Shown: positions 27,980 to 40,734, counted from the stretch's first letter. The stretch is 64,000 nucleotides of DNA from Alitta virens (GCA_932294295.1 OW028580.1:12491374-12555373); one strand, 5' to 3'. Notes: generated from the sequence alone by a model not told the origin. A program made the numbers and translations.

Positions 27980-29555
27980 AGTAAAAAACTGACCCACCTT
28001 TTTAACTCTACACCACCCGGATTTTGAAGGTTCCAAGTCTTATCTTTCGAATGAGACTAATTTCAGCCTGTATCCTTCAACAGTAACGGAAATTCATTTT
28101 TGAATAACGGAAATTAATTTTTGAAGCCCTTTGCTCCTGGGCTATGGCATTTTTCTCTGTATCTAACCAGCTGATGACAAGAAAAGAATCTTTTGATGAA
28201 AGGCTAGCTAGATCAACAATAGTTATAAGCAATATTCATGGAATTGCATCAAGTTGTAAGGCCACTTAAATTAAAAAGTGTCAATGATATGGCCTATATA
28301 CCTACCATGACAAACAATGAATAGTTATAGTTGATATATTCACATGCAAGCTCCAGGGGGATGAATACTTTTGCAATTCACGGTATTCTTATGATACTGA
28401 CAATAAATTTAAAATGTCAATTTATTCAAATGGCAATTTTGTCATTTCTTTTCTTTTCATCACATTGAAATTCTGATATGGAAAAATCAAAGTATGGATA
28501 TAACACTTTTTTAACCCTGAACGAAGTTCGAAAAGGGTTTTTGTTATCATCAATGTCGGTCCGACGGGCGGACAGTGGGCAGACGGGCAGGTGGGTATAA
28601 CACTTTCATTTCTGGAGCAGAACTCTTAACACTAATGCACTTACCTTAAGAAATTTTGTACAGTAATACTCTAGTTTTTCTTTATAATTAGCAATTTCAT
28701 AATAATTAGTTGCATAATGATCTATATTACTTTCACTTGACTCCCAATACTTATTATTGTTTTCTTCATATACACCTGTAAAGTGTTCGGTTATAAATAC
28801 TAATTTAAATGCCATAGATTTAATGCAAATCAGCAACCCAACAATTCAGTAACTGTTGAAGGGAATATGGCAATTGATAATATATAGTTCCTTCAGTTGC
28901 CAGCTAAATGTAAACAGTGAGCAAAAAATATTTTGACTTATAAAGGCATTAATATGGGTGTGTTGCATATCATTCCATACAAAATGAACCTTTAAGATTT
29001 ATACTGATTTGTATTTAGACTTTATTTATTTAAATACAAGTAAATACAAACCTTAAAGGTTCATTTTGTATGAAATTATACCCAAAATCTTTATGTGGCA
29101 TAACATTGTTGCTGAATTTATATATATTCCTTAGGATCATTGCCATAACCCATATATGACTATTTTGGATATAGAAGTAATGTCCTCAAGTCAGTTAGTT
29201 AGTTAGTTAGTATTATTGTTTAACACCTCATCAGCACCTGAGTGGGCTATGTAGAGGCTCTCTAGGGTACGATTGATCATCCATAGTTGGTAGTAGAAAC
29301 CAGAAGCATGTAAAAAATCAATAATTGTCTGCGTTGGATAGCTGGAGCAGCTTGTGCAATGCGCACTGTCCTGTTTTAGCCACTGGGGATAGAGGACTTC
29401 ACCCAAAGTGTTTCAACCCTCGCCGCGTGGAGGCCCAGGACCTTCGAGGGCTTCCTCAAGTCAGCAACATGTTTTCTGGATGAAGATGATAAAGGCTATT
29501 TCCAAATATTTTTATATGATCATGTCCCAAAGCTTCCTTCCTTAGATAACAATTC
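27980..29555. other. No gene seen; one hairpin
   Basis: AT-rich DNA without supported ORFs. A hairpin at 28976-29073 has 24-25-bp arms (CATACAAAATGAACCTTTAAG and its complement). A weak repeat near 29340-29420 (CCTGT.TT.GCCACTGGGG...CACCCAAAGTG) is echoed near 33420-33468, suggesting another dispersed family. Confidence 0.4.
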
Positions 29556-29559
29556 CCAC

Positions 29560-31990
29560 CAGATTTTCTAACACACAAGCAACTCTCATTGATAATATAC
29601 TCTGTAAATTCTCAAGCAACAATTGCAACACCACATCAGGCGTTTTACAAATAACATTTCTGATCATCAACCATACTACATCACTATTGATCTAAATGTA
29701 AGAATAATAAAAAAAAAAAGCAAAAAAAACGCATAAAATCAATTAGTTAAATACAGTCAACAAGCCATAAACGATTTTAAACATGAATTGGAAACACAGG
29801 ATATCATTACAAAAATAAATAGCTCAGAGAACAATAATCCAAATGAAAAATATAACATACTAAACAACATAATCACAGCAGCCTGCACCTTCTAGTTAAA
29901 CTTGTTAAATTTAACAAACACAAGCACAAGAAAGAAAAATGGATTACCCAGGGAATTTTAAACTCTATAGAATTCAGAGACAAACTACACTTTATTCTCC
30001 GCAACAATGAACATACTTCTCCCCCATATGAGACATTAAAAACCAACCTAAATAAATACTGAACGGAAATATTAGACAAGCAAAAGCAATGTACTATAAT
30101 GAACAATTCCAAAAGTTCTAGAAAGATATTTAGAATACCTGGAAAACAATCAAAGATATAATAAACCAAACTAAAGATAAATGATAAAACAAAATTATCA
30201 AAAGAATTTAAATTGGAAGGCACAATGACCTCTAATCAGAACATTTTTTAAATTTGTTGAATCAGTTTTTCATTAGAATTGGCCCAAAACTAGCTGCAAT
30301 CATAATGCAACTGAAAACACTAACTTAAAACAATATCTAGGTAACGCAACAGAAGTTTGTTTCCAATTTCGAAAAGTCACAGAACTGATAAAAAAAAACT
30401 GCCGCCAAAAACAAGCACAGGCGCAGTTGGCATATCAACCAAACTATTAAAAGTGATCAGATTAATTATATCAAAATCTGTTTCCATAATTATAAATCAT
30501 GCTGTGTCTACTGGACTATTTCCAGATTTTATAAAAAATTGCCGAAATTGTCCCAATACATAAAAAGGGAGAAAATGCATCACTGAACAATTATAGACCC
30601 ATATCTATCTTGCCTGCTATATCTAAAATCTTTGAAAAAATGATGCATAAACAACTACACCAGCATTTCAAAACCCTTTTTTATCCTCATCAATATGGTT
30701 TTTGTCCAGGGCACTCAACAGAGCATGCCATCCTAGAAAATATAGAAAGTATAACAACCGAAATGGAAAATGGAAATACTCCATTGAATATATTTTTAGA
30801 CCGAACCAAAGCATTTGATACAGTAGACCATTTATCACAATTCCAAAAAACTATCCCATTATGGTGCAAAGACTAGGTAATAAATAGAGAACAATATGTA
30901 CAATTTGGTGAAAGTTTCCCAGATAAATTAAAAACCACAGGTGTACTACAGGGGTCAATATTAGGTCCCGTTCTTTCTTAATCTATATAAATGATTTCTA
31001 TAAATAAGTCTTCAAAATTCTTTAATTTCATCACATATGCAGACGATACTATCCTAGTAATGGTAATCAGCACAAATAACACAAACCCTTAGTACCGCAA
31101 TGATCAATAGCGAATTACTCAAAATAAATAACTAGTTAAAAACAAACTAAATGTCACTAAGCAAAGAAAAAATCAAATTCATGCTTTTTCACCCATAAAA
31201 TAAAATTGTAACGCCACACAACCTCCAAGTTGAAAATACTAATATTGAACAAGTAGACCATTTTAACTTTTAGGTGTAACCTTACATAAAACTTAAACCT
31301 AGAAACACCAACAAATAAACTAAACAATAAAATCTCCAAGATAATAGGAATTGTAAAGCATCTTAAGCACCAAATACCAACTCATACTTTGAGAACCAAA
31401 TACAATGCCCTGATAATACCCCACATCAACTTTCGTATCTTGGCATGGGGACACAATCTGAAACAATTAACTAAATTGCAAAAGAAAGCGATGCGCACCA
31501 TAACCCTCAGTAAATACAAAACACATACTGAACCACTGTTCAAACAACTAAGTTTATTGAAAATTGAAGATATGATTATTTTATATAAACTGAAATTCTA
31601 TTATAACCTGGTGCATCAAAATCTCCCAAGATACCTTTCCCAGGCAAGAAGAATTACATAATCATAATACGAGAAATAATCAAGCCTTAGTGACCTTTCC
31701 TGAAATATCAAACTTCAAAATGTTCAATAATTAAGCCATTGCCAAAAATCATAAACCAGATGCCCTCAATTATAGCCGACAAAATTATACTTAAACAAAA
31801 TTTCAAAGTTACATCATAAATAATTACTCTGAAACATGCAGCATTTCAAATTGCCATGTCTGCCAAAATTGAGAAGCAATACAGACTCACCATCTTGCAC
31901 TGATAGAGCCTAATTTATTACATCTCCTTGTAGCAGCGGCAATTGATGTACTAAATTAATGTCAAATAAATGTATTGTCTGTCTGTCTAG
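29560..31990 (+). mobile_element. Degraded CR1/Jockey-type LINE (endonuclease end plus reverse transcriptase)
   Basis: The endonuclease C-terminus is visible near 29577-29695 (TLIDNILC and SDHQPYY). A lysine-rich linker follows, then reverse-transcriptase pieces: PAISKIFEKMMHKQL (from 30610), QYGFCPGHSTEHAI, LDRTKAFDTVDH (about 30800-30832), a YADDTI box near 31038, and the thumb segment KLQKKAMRTITLSKYKTHTEP (31473-31535). Stops and frameshifts abound. The 3' end is an ATTGTCTGTCTGTCTAG tail at about 31973-31990, a tandem-repeat tail as in the 17.6-kb LINE. Confidence 0.82.
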
Positions 31991-32515
31991 TTCATGTAAA
32001 GTGCAAATGTAATTCCATGTAATTCTTTATAATTTTAATCTTGATTGATGGAATGCTCATTGAACTTTTTTCCTAATAAGTTGAATACATTGTATTTTTT
32101 TTTGTATTGTTATAATTATTTTGTGTTGTGACAGATACTCTTGTGTTCTTCTATAAGTGCTATTGTTTCTAGCTTTTTTATTTTTTACTTTATTACTACA
32201 TAATTAATTTTAATTGTTAAATATAATAGGGGATACATCCACCCTTAGGTAATGGTATTTTGTAAATACTCGATAGTGTTGGGAAATAATAAAATTTCTG
32301 CTATTCAAGTTTCTGATATATTTTAGAGCCCCGTTTTTCCATATCATTCTATGTTTTTATTATATTTAAATGAAATATCTATCATTGGGTGATTAAGGCC
32401 AACTGAAGTGAATAAAGTTAATTAACAATACACCTGTCAAAAGATGATATTGTAATGCGTTTCTTTATGCATAATGAGCAGGCATACGTCAAGACATAAT
32501 CAGCAAGGTTGTGTA

Positions 32516-32622
32516 AGGTGTGTGTCCTGTATTTCTGCACCAGTTGGGCTAATTAGGACAGGCAGAGACAATGGCAATGAGACGAAGGAGGAAACCGCCA
32601 TCCAACATAGGCTCAAGGATAC
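32516..32622 (-). repeat. SINE fragment
   Basis: It carries the SINE body CCTGTATTTCTGCACCAGTT...GGACAGGCAGAGAC...GCCATCCAAC.TAGGCTC but lacks the tRNA-like head; the break falls just before where the B box would be. Confidence 0.7.
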
Positions 32623-32768
32623 AATTACCAGGATGCAATTAAGTGGATGCAATTAAGTTGTTTTCATGTTCGGACATTTCAGGTGCATTTATTCCCAAAA
32701 TGTTATTCTATCAAAATTGTACCCATAGATTTCTTGCAGGATTTATGCAGACTTGGCACTCTTAATAG

Positions 32769-33161
32769 TGCTTTTCCCCCCAGGAGACTATAAGGTGACA
32801 AAGAGATTATAAGGTGACTATGTGACTGAATAGAGACTGGGAGCTATCAAATCAGGAATGATCCAGCATTACAATGTATGTAATGTTCTCTGGGTGGGCC
32901 AGGCCTAAGCAAGTGATCTGAGCCTGAAAACTCTGCTTTCAATATCACCTTCTTCAGTGGTCCGGTGGTAGTGTGCTGAACTTCCAATCATGCAAGACTT
33001 TCCTGGTTCTATAGTGTGGGTTTCAAATTCCATCAGAGAATATTATATACATTTTAATGCTGGATCATTCCTTATTTAACAGCTATGTAGTCCCAGTCTC
33101 CATTCAGTCACATAGTCACCTTATAATCTCTTTGTCCTTATAGTCTCCTGGGGGAAAAGCA
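32769..33161. mobile_element. Fold-back element with a tRNA-like core
   Basis: Arms of about 102-106 bp (32769-32870 and 33056-33161) are inverted copies with few mismatches. The roughly 185-bp centre contains, at about 32951-33035, a degenerate tRNA-like segment: an A-box-like GGTCCGGTGGTAGTG and a B-box-like GGTTTCAAATTCC at SINE spacing. It may be a SINE captured by a fold-back element, or a palindromic element mobilised by tRNA-derived promoter sequences. Confidence 0.6.
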
Positions 33162-33169
33162 TTAATTGG

Positions 33170-34010
33170 CCGCATGTAGGCTATACTGTCTAGCTCTGCT
33201 CGGGGCCCTTGAATCTTCAGGGTCTCTAAACCTACATTTACAGTTCGCTACACACGCACAATGTATTAGCAATAAACAGCTTTGAATCGAGGACCATAGG
33301 TCAAAAGTGCGTGGGTTAGTTGTGCAGGACATTTGGTGAGTTGCTCTCATTGACAAAGGCTTGTAAGTAAGTTTAAATGTTTACCAATTAAATGTGTTAA
33401 CCAGTCAGGTCATTCAGTGCCCTGTGTTGGCCACTGGGGTATAACCTACAATGTCTCACCCAAAGTAATCTAATACTGCCCTTGCAATCATGAGGCACCC
33501 AGGAAATGTACCCCAGGCAAATCTCGCAAAGTTGGGGTATTATCATAATCTATTTATGTGGCCCACATGGTCACAGTGGTCAGAGCTGTCAAACTAACAG
33601 AAACAATAAGATGGGCTTCTCCTCTGTTCACATTGTATGATATTCACTCAAATGGATTGTGAAAACAGTTCACCTTGTTCAGAATCACTTTTCATGGCTT
33701 CAATTATTGTATATATATATACACACACCATTTCTAGAGTAAACAAATCCTTCGTGGTTGACGGTGGTTGTAACCATTGCAACAAAATTTCCTCTTTTTG
33801 AGTTGAAAGATTGATCTCATTGGCCAGGGGTAGGTGGTCAACTAACTTAAATATAACGTTTTTGTCTCTGCTGATTGGCCAGTTTGGGTGTGAATCTCGA
33901 CTTATTTGCTGGAGCCTTTGTTGGAGTGTTATGAGGTTATATGAAAGAGCTTATTCTTGATCAGAACTGTGTGGTGTGAAGTGTAGGGTGCTATTTAAAT
34001 TGAGCTTCAT
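33170..34010. other. No gene seen; CCAAT boxes near 33819 and 33881
   Basis: Nothing coding is supported. Two ATTGGCC motifs and a TATTTAAA at about 33991 precede the possible first exon at 34014. Confidence 0.3.
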
Positions 34011-34013
34011 ATC

Positions 34014-34089
34014 ATGGCTGCTGCACGGAAGGGTGTATGCAAACCATTCCATTGTCTGGTATGTAACATGTGGCTATCACGACTGGCAG
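34014..34089 (+). CDS. Possible first coding exon, about 25 codons, weak
   Basis: ATG in good context (ATCATGGC) opens a frame with two Cys-x2-3-Cys-like spacings (CKPFHCLVC) and meets a usable splice donor (GGCAG|GTTTGT at 34090). TATTTAAA and two CCAAT boxes lie upstream at promoter-like distances. No downstream exon could be assigned because the next kilobase leads into a retrotransposon. Confidence 0.2.
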
Positions 34090-34663
34090 GTTTGTTATTT
34101 AAACTCATAGTTCAATCATCAAACTTTCCCAAATATGTATTTGATGAATAATTAACCCCAGAAACATGTTTTTTTTATGCAAAATATAGATTGATACTAT
34201 ACATGACATACCTGTACATATTATGCAATATTATATTCATTATCACCTCCTACACACTGCTACAGTAGAATTGGTATTGATATTGATTTTATTTGCCTCA
34301 TTAAAACAGTTAAAATATATAAATGAGATAAAAATTTTAATGATCTGTTTAAAGTCATATACAACAAAGGCATGGTAACTCTGTGTAACTCTGTGTACTG
34401 TATATGTAGCTGGATGGAAAGATTATTAGTAAATAGATATCGGTAATGTTATCAAAGTTGCTCAAAAACCATCCCACATAGCTGTAAGAAACACCATCCG
34501 AGTTTGCCATGTGTGCTTCCTATTGATTTGGAATTTGTATAACATTATAATCAATTGTGATTGTCCTGGATGGACAAGAATAGCATACAAAAGATAGTAT
34601 AATGTCTAGTTGCTGAACTACCTAAATTTGTTTAAGAAACCTATTATATGTTTGTCATACCTG

Positions 34664-34944
34664 TGTGATGACCTGGATCCATTTTTTGAATGTTACCCCG
34701 TTCCCATGACCCCAGTGACCTCTTGCAAGGCCGTGGACCTAGAATGTGGGGCATTTCCTATGCCCCTGCAAGGGGCTCACGTGATAGGGGTGTGGTTGGG
34801 TTCCTATTGGCCAGAATGGGCTAGAGGGATGCTGGCAGCATCAGTAGGGTCCAGAACAGTGGATAGACAGGACGTTTGGCTGGGCCAATTAAGCTTCAAA
34901 TGTATTCTTGTCTTTGTTTGAGTCAATCCCAGAAGGGCCTTACA
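34664..34944 (+). repeat. 5' LTR, 281 bp
   Basis: TGTGATGACC...CCTTACA. Compared with the 3' LTR it has a short extra segment near 34736-34747, lacks a few bases near its end, and carries several substitutions. A CACGTG E-box is at about 34778. Confidence 0.93.
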
Positions 34945-34947
34945 AAT

Positions 34948-34965
34948 TGGCGCCCGATCTGGGAC
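34948..34965 (+). other. Primer-binding site, tRNA-Lys-like
   Basis: TGGCGCCCGATCTGGGAC starts three bases after the LTR. It matches the well-known tRNA-Lys site at 16 of 18 positions. Confidence 0.75.
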
Positions 34966-35202
34966 TTGACTCATTCTCAGGAATACCTTGGATCTATAAG
35001 GGACTTTTAAATTGGTGCCTATCGGGATTTACTTGTGTTTTTAAGGATTTACCTTTGTGTCACATTGGAATATCTTTTTGTGTGTTTGTGCAACTAAAAC
35101 AGTTAAGTAGTTTCACTTTACTTTGAAACTGGTTTTGTTTGAGTGGCTCTTCCCTGGTTACTCTGTTTGTCCTGTTTGCTGTTTGTGTTTTGTTCTATCA
35201 GT

Positions 35203-36289
35203 ATGCCTGTGAGACCCAAGCCTGGTAGAAAAGTTCCCCAAGACAGGGAGAGCCGGACATTGGCTCCCCAGTCTACAGGAGTCGACACATCGGGCCCCCC
35301 AGTCGCCAGCATGGCTTCTGGGGATGCCACCCCAGTTAGCTTTATGTAAGGAGTGAGGCAACCTAGGGAAAGAACTAGGCCTGGGGCAAGTAGTGGAAAG
35401 AGGCCCAGAGACATGGTGCAGAGCGAGTCGGATTCGAGTGACTCCTCTGTGTCCACTCCTTCCTCCTCTCCTAATTATAGGACCCGGGTGGGGACTGAGC
35501 CAATTGGGGCCGGTGGGGCCGCTGGAGCAGTAATGGCGGACCACATGGCCCCTGGTAGTCGTGCCTATCGTCCAAGGCATAGACACCGGAGGGAAGCCCT
35601 ACCCCCTTTGTATGATGGCCAGGGAATGGCCTTTTCTGATTATTTGATGGAATTTAGGAAGGTGGCTGACTTTAATGGGTGGACTGAAGATGAGCGTTGT
35701 TTCCATATGTGGACTAGTATTTCCAGTCCTGCTAGGCTCAAGATTGTTTCCTTGCCCTCTGAGAAATCGTGGGATAGGATGACGGAGCATTAAATGCCCA
35801 GTTTTGTTCCTCCCAAGCCCTGGATGCTTATCGTAGTAAGTGGTTTAATGCAAAAAGGGGCCCTGAAATGGATCTGGAGTCATATGGCTTGTTCTTAATG
35901 GATCTTTCCAGGAAGGCAAACCCTGCATCCTCCACTGAGGAGCAGGAAAGGTTCGCCAAGGAAAGGTTCATGGAGACAGCCGGTTCTCCCAGCATGAGGT
36001 TCTGGTTAGGTGCCCTCAAGCCCTCTACTTTACAGGATGCCATTGACTTGGCTGTCCAAAATGAGTCCACCTATGAAGCCACGTGGCCCCACAAACCCGA
36101 CCTTGGGCCAATAGGGGCCGTGGTTATGCCTGTTGTCCATACTGAGACCCCAGAATCGGCCCCAGTGAGTCAAATAGGGGTGGCTCCCTCAGCTCAGGGA
36201 GACCCCATGACTCAGGAGCAAGTTAAAGAGTTGTTTTATTCCCTATTAAATGATGTAAGAGGGACGATTGCCTCGACCCTGGGCATGGG
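35203..36289 (+). pseudogene. gypsy gag, broken
   Basis: A Pro/Arg/Ser-rich N-terminus (ATG at 35203) is followed by a Gag capsid-like region (YLMEFRKVADFNGWTEDERC near 35640-35700; SPSMRFWLGALKPSTLQDAI near 35989-36050). A TAA at 35347-35349 and a frameshift between about 35790 and 35868 break it, and a SINE interrupts it at 36290. It once encoded the structural shell of the retrotransposon's particle. Confidence 0.8.
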
Positions 36290-36476
36290 TGGGTGGGTGA
36301 TCAGGGCTTTACGTCCTGTATTTCTGCATCTGATGGGCTAATTAGGACAGGCAGGGACCATGGCAATGAGATGAAGGATGAAACAGCCATCCACCTTAGG
36401 CTTGACCGGGAATTGAACCCGGGACCCAGCGGTTGGAAGCCCAGAGAGCTACCTCTGAGCTAGGCCCCTGCCCCCT
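36290..36476 (-). mobile_element. tRNA-derived SINE inserted in gag
   Basis: A complete minus-strand copy of the family also seen at 40735 and 57610. It is flanked by a perfect 14-bp target-site duplication ACCCTGGGCATGGG (36276-36289 and 36477-36490). The tRNA-like head lies at the right end (B box GGTTCAATTCC on the minus strand). The insertion postdates the gypsy element. Confidence 0.92.
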
Positions 36477-36502
36477 ACCCTGGGCATGGGGACCGAGAAC
36501 TA

Positions 36503-37293
36503 GTGGTGGCCCTAGTGCAGGGGAATGCTGACAGGGCCCACCGGTTAATGAAGCCATGGGAGCAAGCGCCGTTGTGGCACCAGGGACACGAGCCCGAGGC
36601 AGCTTGCGTTGTAGGCAGTGTAGGCAGTATGGCTGAGGCACCAGCCCGCACTGAGACCGTCTCTGTGAGTCAGCCAGTGGTGGCAGTCTCTGAGACCTAT
36701 CCCATAGTAAACATTGGGGCATTACTGGAAGTGGTGGTTGCCCCGGCAAAAATGGGAGGCCCTGAAAAATCTGAGGTCCTGGGTCCAAACTGGTTGGACA
36801 TGTGGACAAGAGATGACGTTGTGGCTGCCCAGGTTCAAGATAGTGCGACTGCTTTGGCCGTGGATTGGCTAAAAGCAGGACAAAGGCCCTCCTATAGTGA
36901 TATAGCTGAAGTGTCAGGGATATTTGGGCCCTGTACAATTGGTTGCACTTAAAAGATGGGATATTGTACAGAGAACGAAGCATTATAATAGACTTTCCAG
37001 CAATCAGTCCCATGAGCCTGGAGACTGGGTTTTATCCGCCCCTGGCTAGGCAGAAACTTGGTCTTAAGTTTTTAGGTCCCTACAGGGTGGTTAAGAAGGT
37101 GGGGGAGGTTAATTATGAAATTGTGGCTCCTGCAACTGGGAAATCTCGAATCGTGCACATTAATCAGCTGAAGCCGTACGTGGCTGAAGTACGTGATGCT
37201 GATGTAGCTAGAAATCCTGATTTGCCTCTGACTGACCTGTACAACGACCCCTTTCTGTATGGTGAGCTTCAGAATGAGCTCCCTCTGAATTAG
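36503..37293 (+). pseudogene. gypsy pol remnants (integrase edges)
   Basis: The first frame (to 36952) ends in a segment usual between RNase H and integrase (DDVVAAQVQD..., WLKAGQRPSYSDIAE). The other frame (about 36943-37293) jumps from LKDGILYRER to the integrase C-terminal domain (KLGLKFLGPYRVVKKVGEVNYEI split, HINQLKPYV). The zinc finger, catalytic core, reverse transcriptase and protease are absent, so the element cannot move by itself. A Pol-like tail with RQPPDRYGD lies near 37578-37610. Confidence 0.8.
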
Positions 37294-37299
37294 GGAAGG

Positions 37300-39402
37300 C
37301 TATGCCTCTGACACGATCTGGTGAAACGTGAGATGATGTACTCGGAGTGCAGTGAAGCCAGCAGCAGCATCCTCTGACCACGTGATGCTCAGAGGTGATG
37401 CGGCACCCCCAAACCTAGATGCAGCGCCGCCTACCCACGTGGGTATGGGAGGCACTGGAGCGGCCGGACTGACAGCCGCAAACCGCATGGAAAGTCGCGG
37501 CAAAATGGCGTCACCCCGGCTGGCTGAGGATTCCAGACTGAATCCTGAGGCTGAGCCCTTTATTTCAAAGAGGCTGAGACAGCCACCCGACAGATATGGT
37601 GACAACTCTGGATTTAATAAGGGTTTACTAGTCCAAATCCCGGTCTGTCGTCTATACAGCGATTATATGTATAGAGTGAGTTTTAATGAATTGACAGTTT
37701 ATTTTTGATTAAGTGGGGCTTCCTTGCTTATTTTAGTGAGTTACTTTTTCAATAATACGGAGTAGGCATGCTTAACTGTCCAGAAAGGAGTGAATCAGCT
37801 TAAGAATTCCGTAGGGCAAATGTTAATTTTTTAAGTTGAACCCTGTACCTGATGTGGTTTTCCAAAGAAAGTGTCAGTGTGACATGACCTTTCTCCGAAG
37901 GTTTTATTCACTCGCCTAGTGAGTTATGTGTGACTTTAACTTCTCATAGGAGCATCTCTTTCATTTTTTTAAAAGAGATTGTAGGAAACATGGGTGTCTT
38001 GCCTTGCTCAAGTTTATGAGCACGTTGCTGTAAATTTAGTGAAAAGTGGTTTTGATACTTTTTCTGTGCCCTAGCAGTGGTTTTCTATGTGGTATTTGAG
38101 CTGTAATTTCTAGTGATAGGAATGGCTGTTTTTATGTGGTAAACTGTCAGATTGATGTGTTTCTTTCTCTGAATCTTATCATGTAACGGTTTGGCACATG
38201 ACAAATTGTGCTGGAGTAATGGATTGTATCCGTCATGGAGTTGCAAAACTTGTTTGTTTTGGGTTTAGTCCATTGGGTGGGTCCTGGAAGAGGGGTGGGG
38301 TAAATGGTGCCAAAAATTCCATATTTGGCAAGTTTTGTTAACGCCCGGGAAAGAGACGATGCCATTCAGGAATTGGAAGGCGAGAAGAGGGGGCGCCGGG
38401 ACCTGGAGCGCCAAGCTGACCTCCTCCTGGGAGAGGTGACCCGCCTGACTGAGGAGCGGTGTGGCAGGAGCTCCGGTGGGTGACGAAGCCCTGAGCCCTT
38501 TTCTCTCCTTCCCCTGCATCCAGTGTGGCCCTTTTCTTGGGCCCACTGCCCCCCTGTTTTCCCAGAAAACGACCCCCAGATGACGACCCGTAAAGCCCAC
38601 GGACTGTGTGCTGGACCTGCCCCCGGAGCTCATGATGTCAGAGACGTGTGACTTCATTCCTCCCGGGGGCAGCCTACGCCAAACTGATCAACGGAAAAAC
38701 AACCCAGAATACGCCCCTGGATAATGCATTGGACACGATACTTGGGATACCATCACGGAGTGACAATAGAACTGGGCTTAGGCTTGCCCTAATCGACGTG
38801 ACTTGACCGTTTGATAGGTCTGTGAACTGATGAGGTAGAGTGCCTAAAGGATGCCCAAAATTGTCGGATTATTGTGAATGGTGATTGCAATGTGCAGGAG
38901 TGTTCATCTTTGTAGTGATTTCAACGCGCCGGTGTACGGCTAGGAAATGTAACTGTAACTTGTCCAAGGACTGTGTAAGTGGACTATGCCTCAGGAGTGT
39001 GACTGACAGCTCCCCCGGAGCTAGTGCCCTGTGACAGGGACCCGGTGAACGGACTCTTTCTTTTGAAAATGTGAAATCATTATGGACTCTTGTGAACTTC
39101 GAAGGAAGGCATATTATTGTGCCGGTATTGGCCTTGTCATGTGTTTGTTGCAATGTACTTGTGTCCGGTTATCATTGGGCTGGGGTGGGTTGTTAATATT
39201 GCTGATGTGATGTTGTTGCTTATGACATCATGTTTGCCCTGACCGCCAGCCATATTGTCCTACTCATTGTTAGACAGTGATGGGTACTTTGTTTAAAAGT
39301 CACTGCTGATGCTGCTCAGAAACTCCCCAGTAAAAGTTGGTGATTAGGTCTCTTCTGGATTCCTCCGGAGGCATGTGGACATGCCTCATTATTGGAGGAC
39401 AG
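37300..39402 (+). other. 3' internal region of the old gypsy element, with a coiled-coil remnant
   Basis: Mostly noncoding. At about 38340-38485 a plus-strand frame encodes a charged heptad-like segment (ARERDDAIQELEGEKRG, then LERQADLLLGEVTRLTEER) that looks like a genuine coiled coil cut out of a larger gag-like or host protein. Its frame is closed soon after. Origin unknown. Confidence 0.5.
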
Positions 39403-39680
39403 TGTGATGACCTGGATCCGTTTTTTTAATGTTACTCCGTTCCCATGACCCCAGTGACCTCTTGCAAGGCCGTTGTGGGGCATTTCCTATGCCCCTGCAA
39501 GGGGCTGACGTGATAGGAGTGTGGTTGGATTCCTATTGGCCAGAATGGGCCAGAGGGATGCTGGCAGCATCAGTAGGGTCCAGAACAGTGGATAGACAGG
39601 ACGTTTGGCTGGGGCAGGGCCAATAAAGCTTTAAAAGTATTCTTTGTCTTTGTTGGAGTCAATTCCAGAAGGACCTTACA
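39403..39680 (+). repeat. 3' LTR, 278 bp
   Basis: It has the same termini as the 5' LTR. AATAAA near 39625 lies in the expected R/U5 position and is altered in the 5' copy (CCAATTAAGC). Confidence 0.93.
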
Positions 39681-39862
39681 CCTGTATTTTGTGACACTAG
39701 AGCACCTCCCTGTTTCTGTCTGATGAAACTTTTTTTTTTATCTGTAAAGGCAAATATCATTATCATTCTCTTGTTAAAAGCAGAAAAAATAAAAGAATTT
39801 GAGTCTTGATGAACTTAGCAGTTTAGCTTCTGCTTAATATGACACAAAGAAAAAGTTACCAA

Positions 39863-39865
<3 letters not shown>

Positions 39866-39922
<57 letters not shown>
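39866..39922. repeat. (TA)n microsatellite
   Basis: About 28 uninterrupted TA units. Confidence 0.95.
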
Positions 39923-39924
<2 letters not shown>

Positions 39925-40734
39925 TACAATCAAGGCTATAAAAGAATTTGTTGGACAAATATCATAACTGCATGGATACTAAAACGCAACAATTCCCCTT
40001 ATTTTTCCAATATGAGAGACTAATAATGACCATCCTTCAGAGAATTTTTATTCTGTTGGTCTGTAATTACTAGATGGGTTCAGCTCAATTAGTGTAACAG
40101 CCTTTTATCACCAAACAGTCGAAAACATAAATGTCTTGTTTCTGATTATTGATGTTGTGCTTGTCTCTCAGTTAAACTGGGAACCTCCTTCAATGTTTCC
40201 TAGGAAACGAAAAAAAAACTATCCTCAGCAGCAAAAACAACAGGTGAAATGCATGATTAGTGATATTTATGTTTGGGAAGCTACTTAAAGACAGAGGAAA
40301 CATGTGACCTACATACTAAGAATCTCATATCATATTAATTTCCTGTTAATAGACTTGCATTATTCTGTTCACACAAAACATGCATTGAGCAGCATTGTTT
40401 CATGAACAATGCAGAGATCAAAACAAGGATGATTATAACGAGTTTAAAACAAGCATGATTAAACATGGCTAACAAGGATGATTATGTACAGAGACTAATG
40501 AAATGTGCTTATTGACATGAACTTGCTCTTTTGTAAAAGATACATTTTTAAACTATTCTTGAAAGCATTAAGAGATACTATTAAATCTATTCTGCATGAC
40601 TTTACAATTGTCTCTCATATCATTTGGTTGAACATCGCTTTGAAAAATTGAACATAGATAATCTGGTGCCATTCTATTCACCCATTTATAAACTTCAGTA
40701 CAAAGTACATATTTAAATTACACTGATACAGACA

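Larger units (their letters stand above)
34664..39680 (+). mobile_element. Decayed Ty3/gypsy LTR retrotransposon with nested SINE
   Basis: Direct LTRs (34664-34944 and 39403-39680) begin TG and end CA and are flanked by the same four bases, CCTG (34660-34663 and 39681-39684). Downstream of the 5' LTR a primer-binding site resembles that for tRNA-Lys. Inside are a broken gag, a SINE inserted in gag, and only the edges of pol: protease, reverse transcriptase, RNase H and the integrase core are deleted. Visible LTR differences and ORF damage point to an old insertion. Confidence 0.93.
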
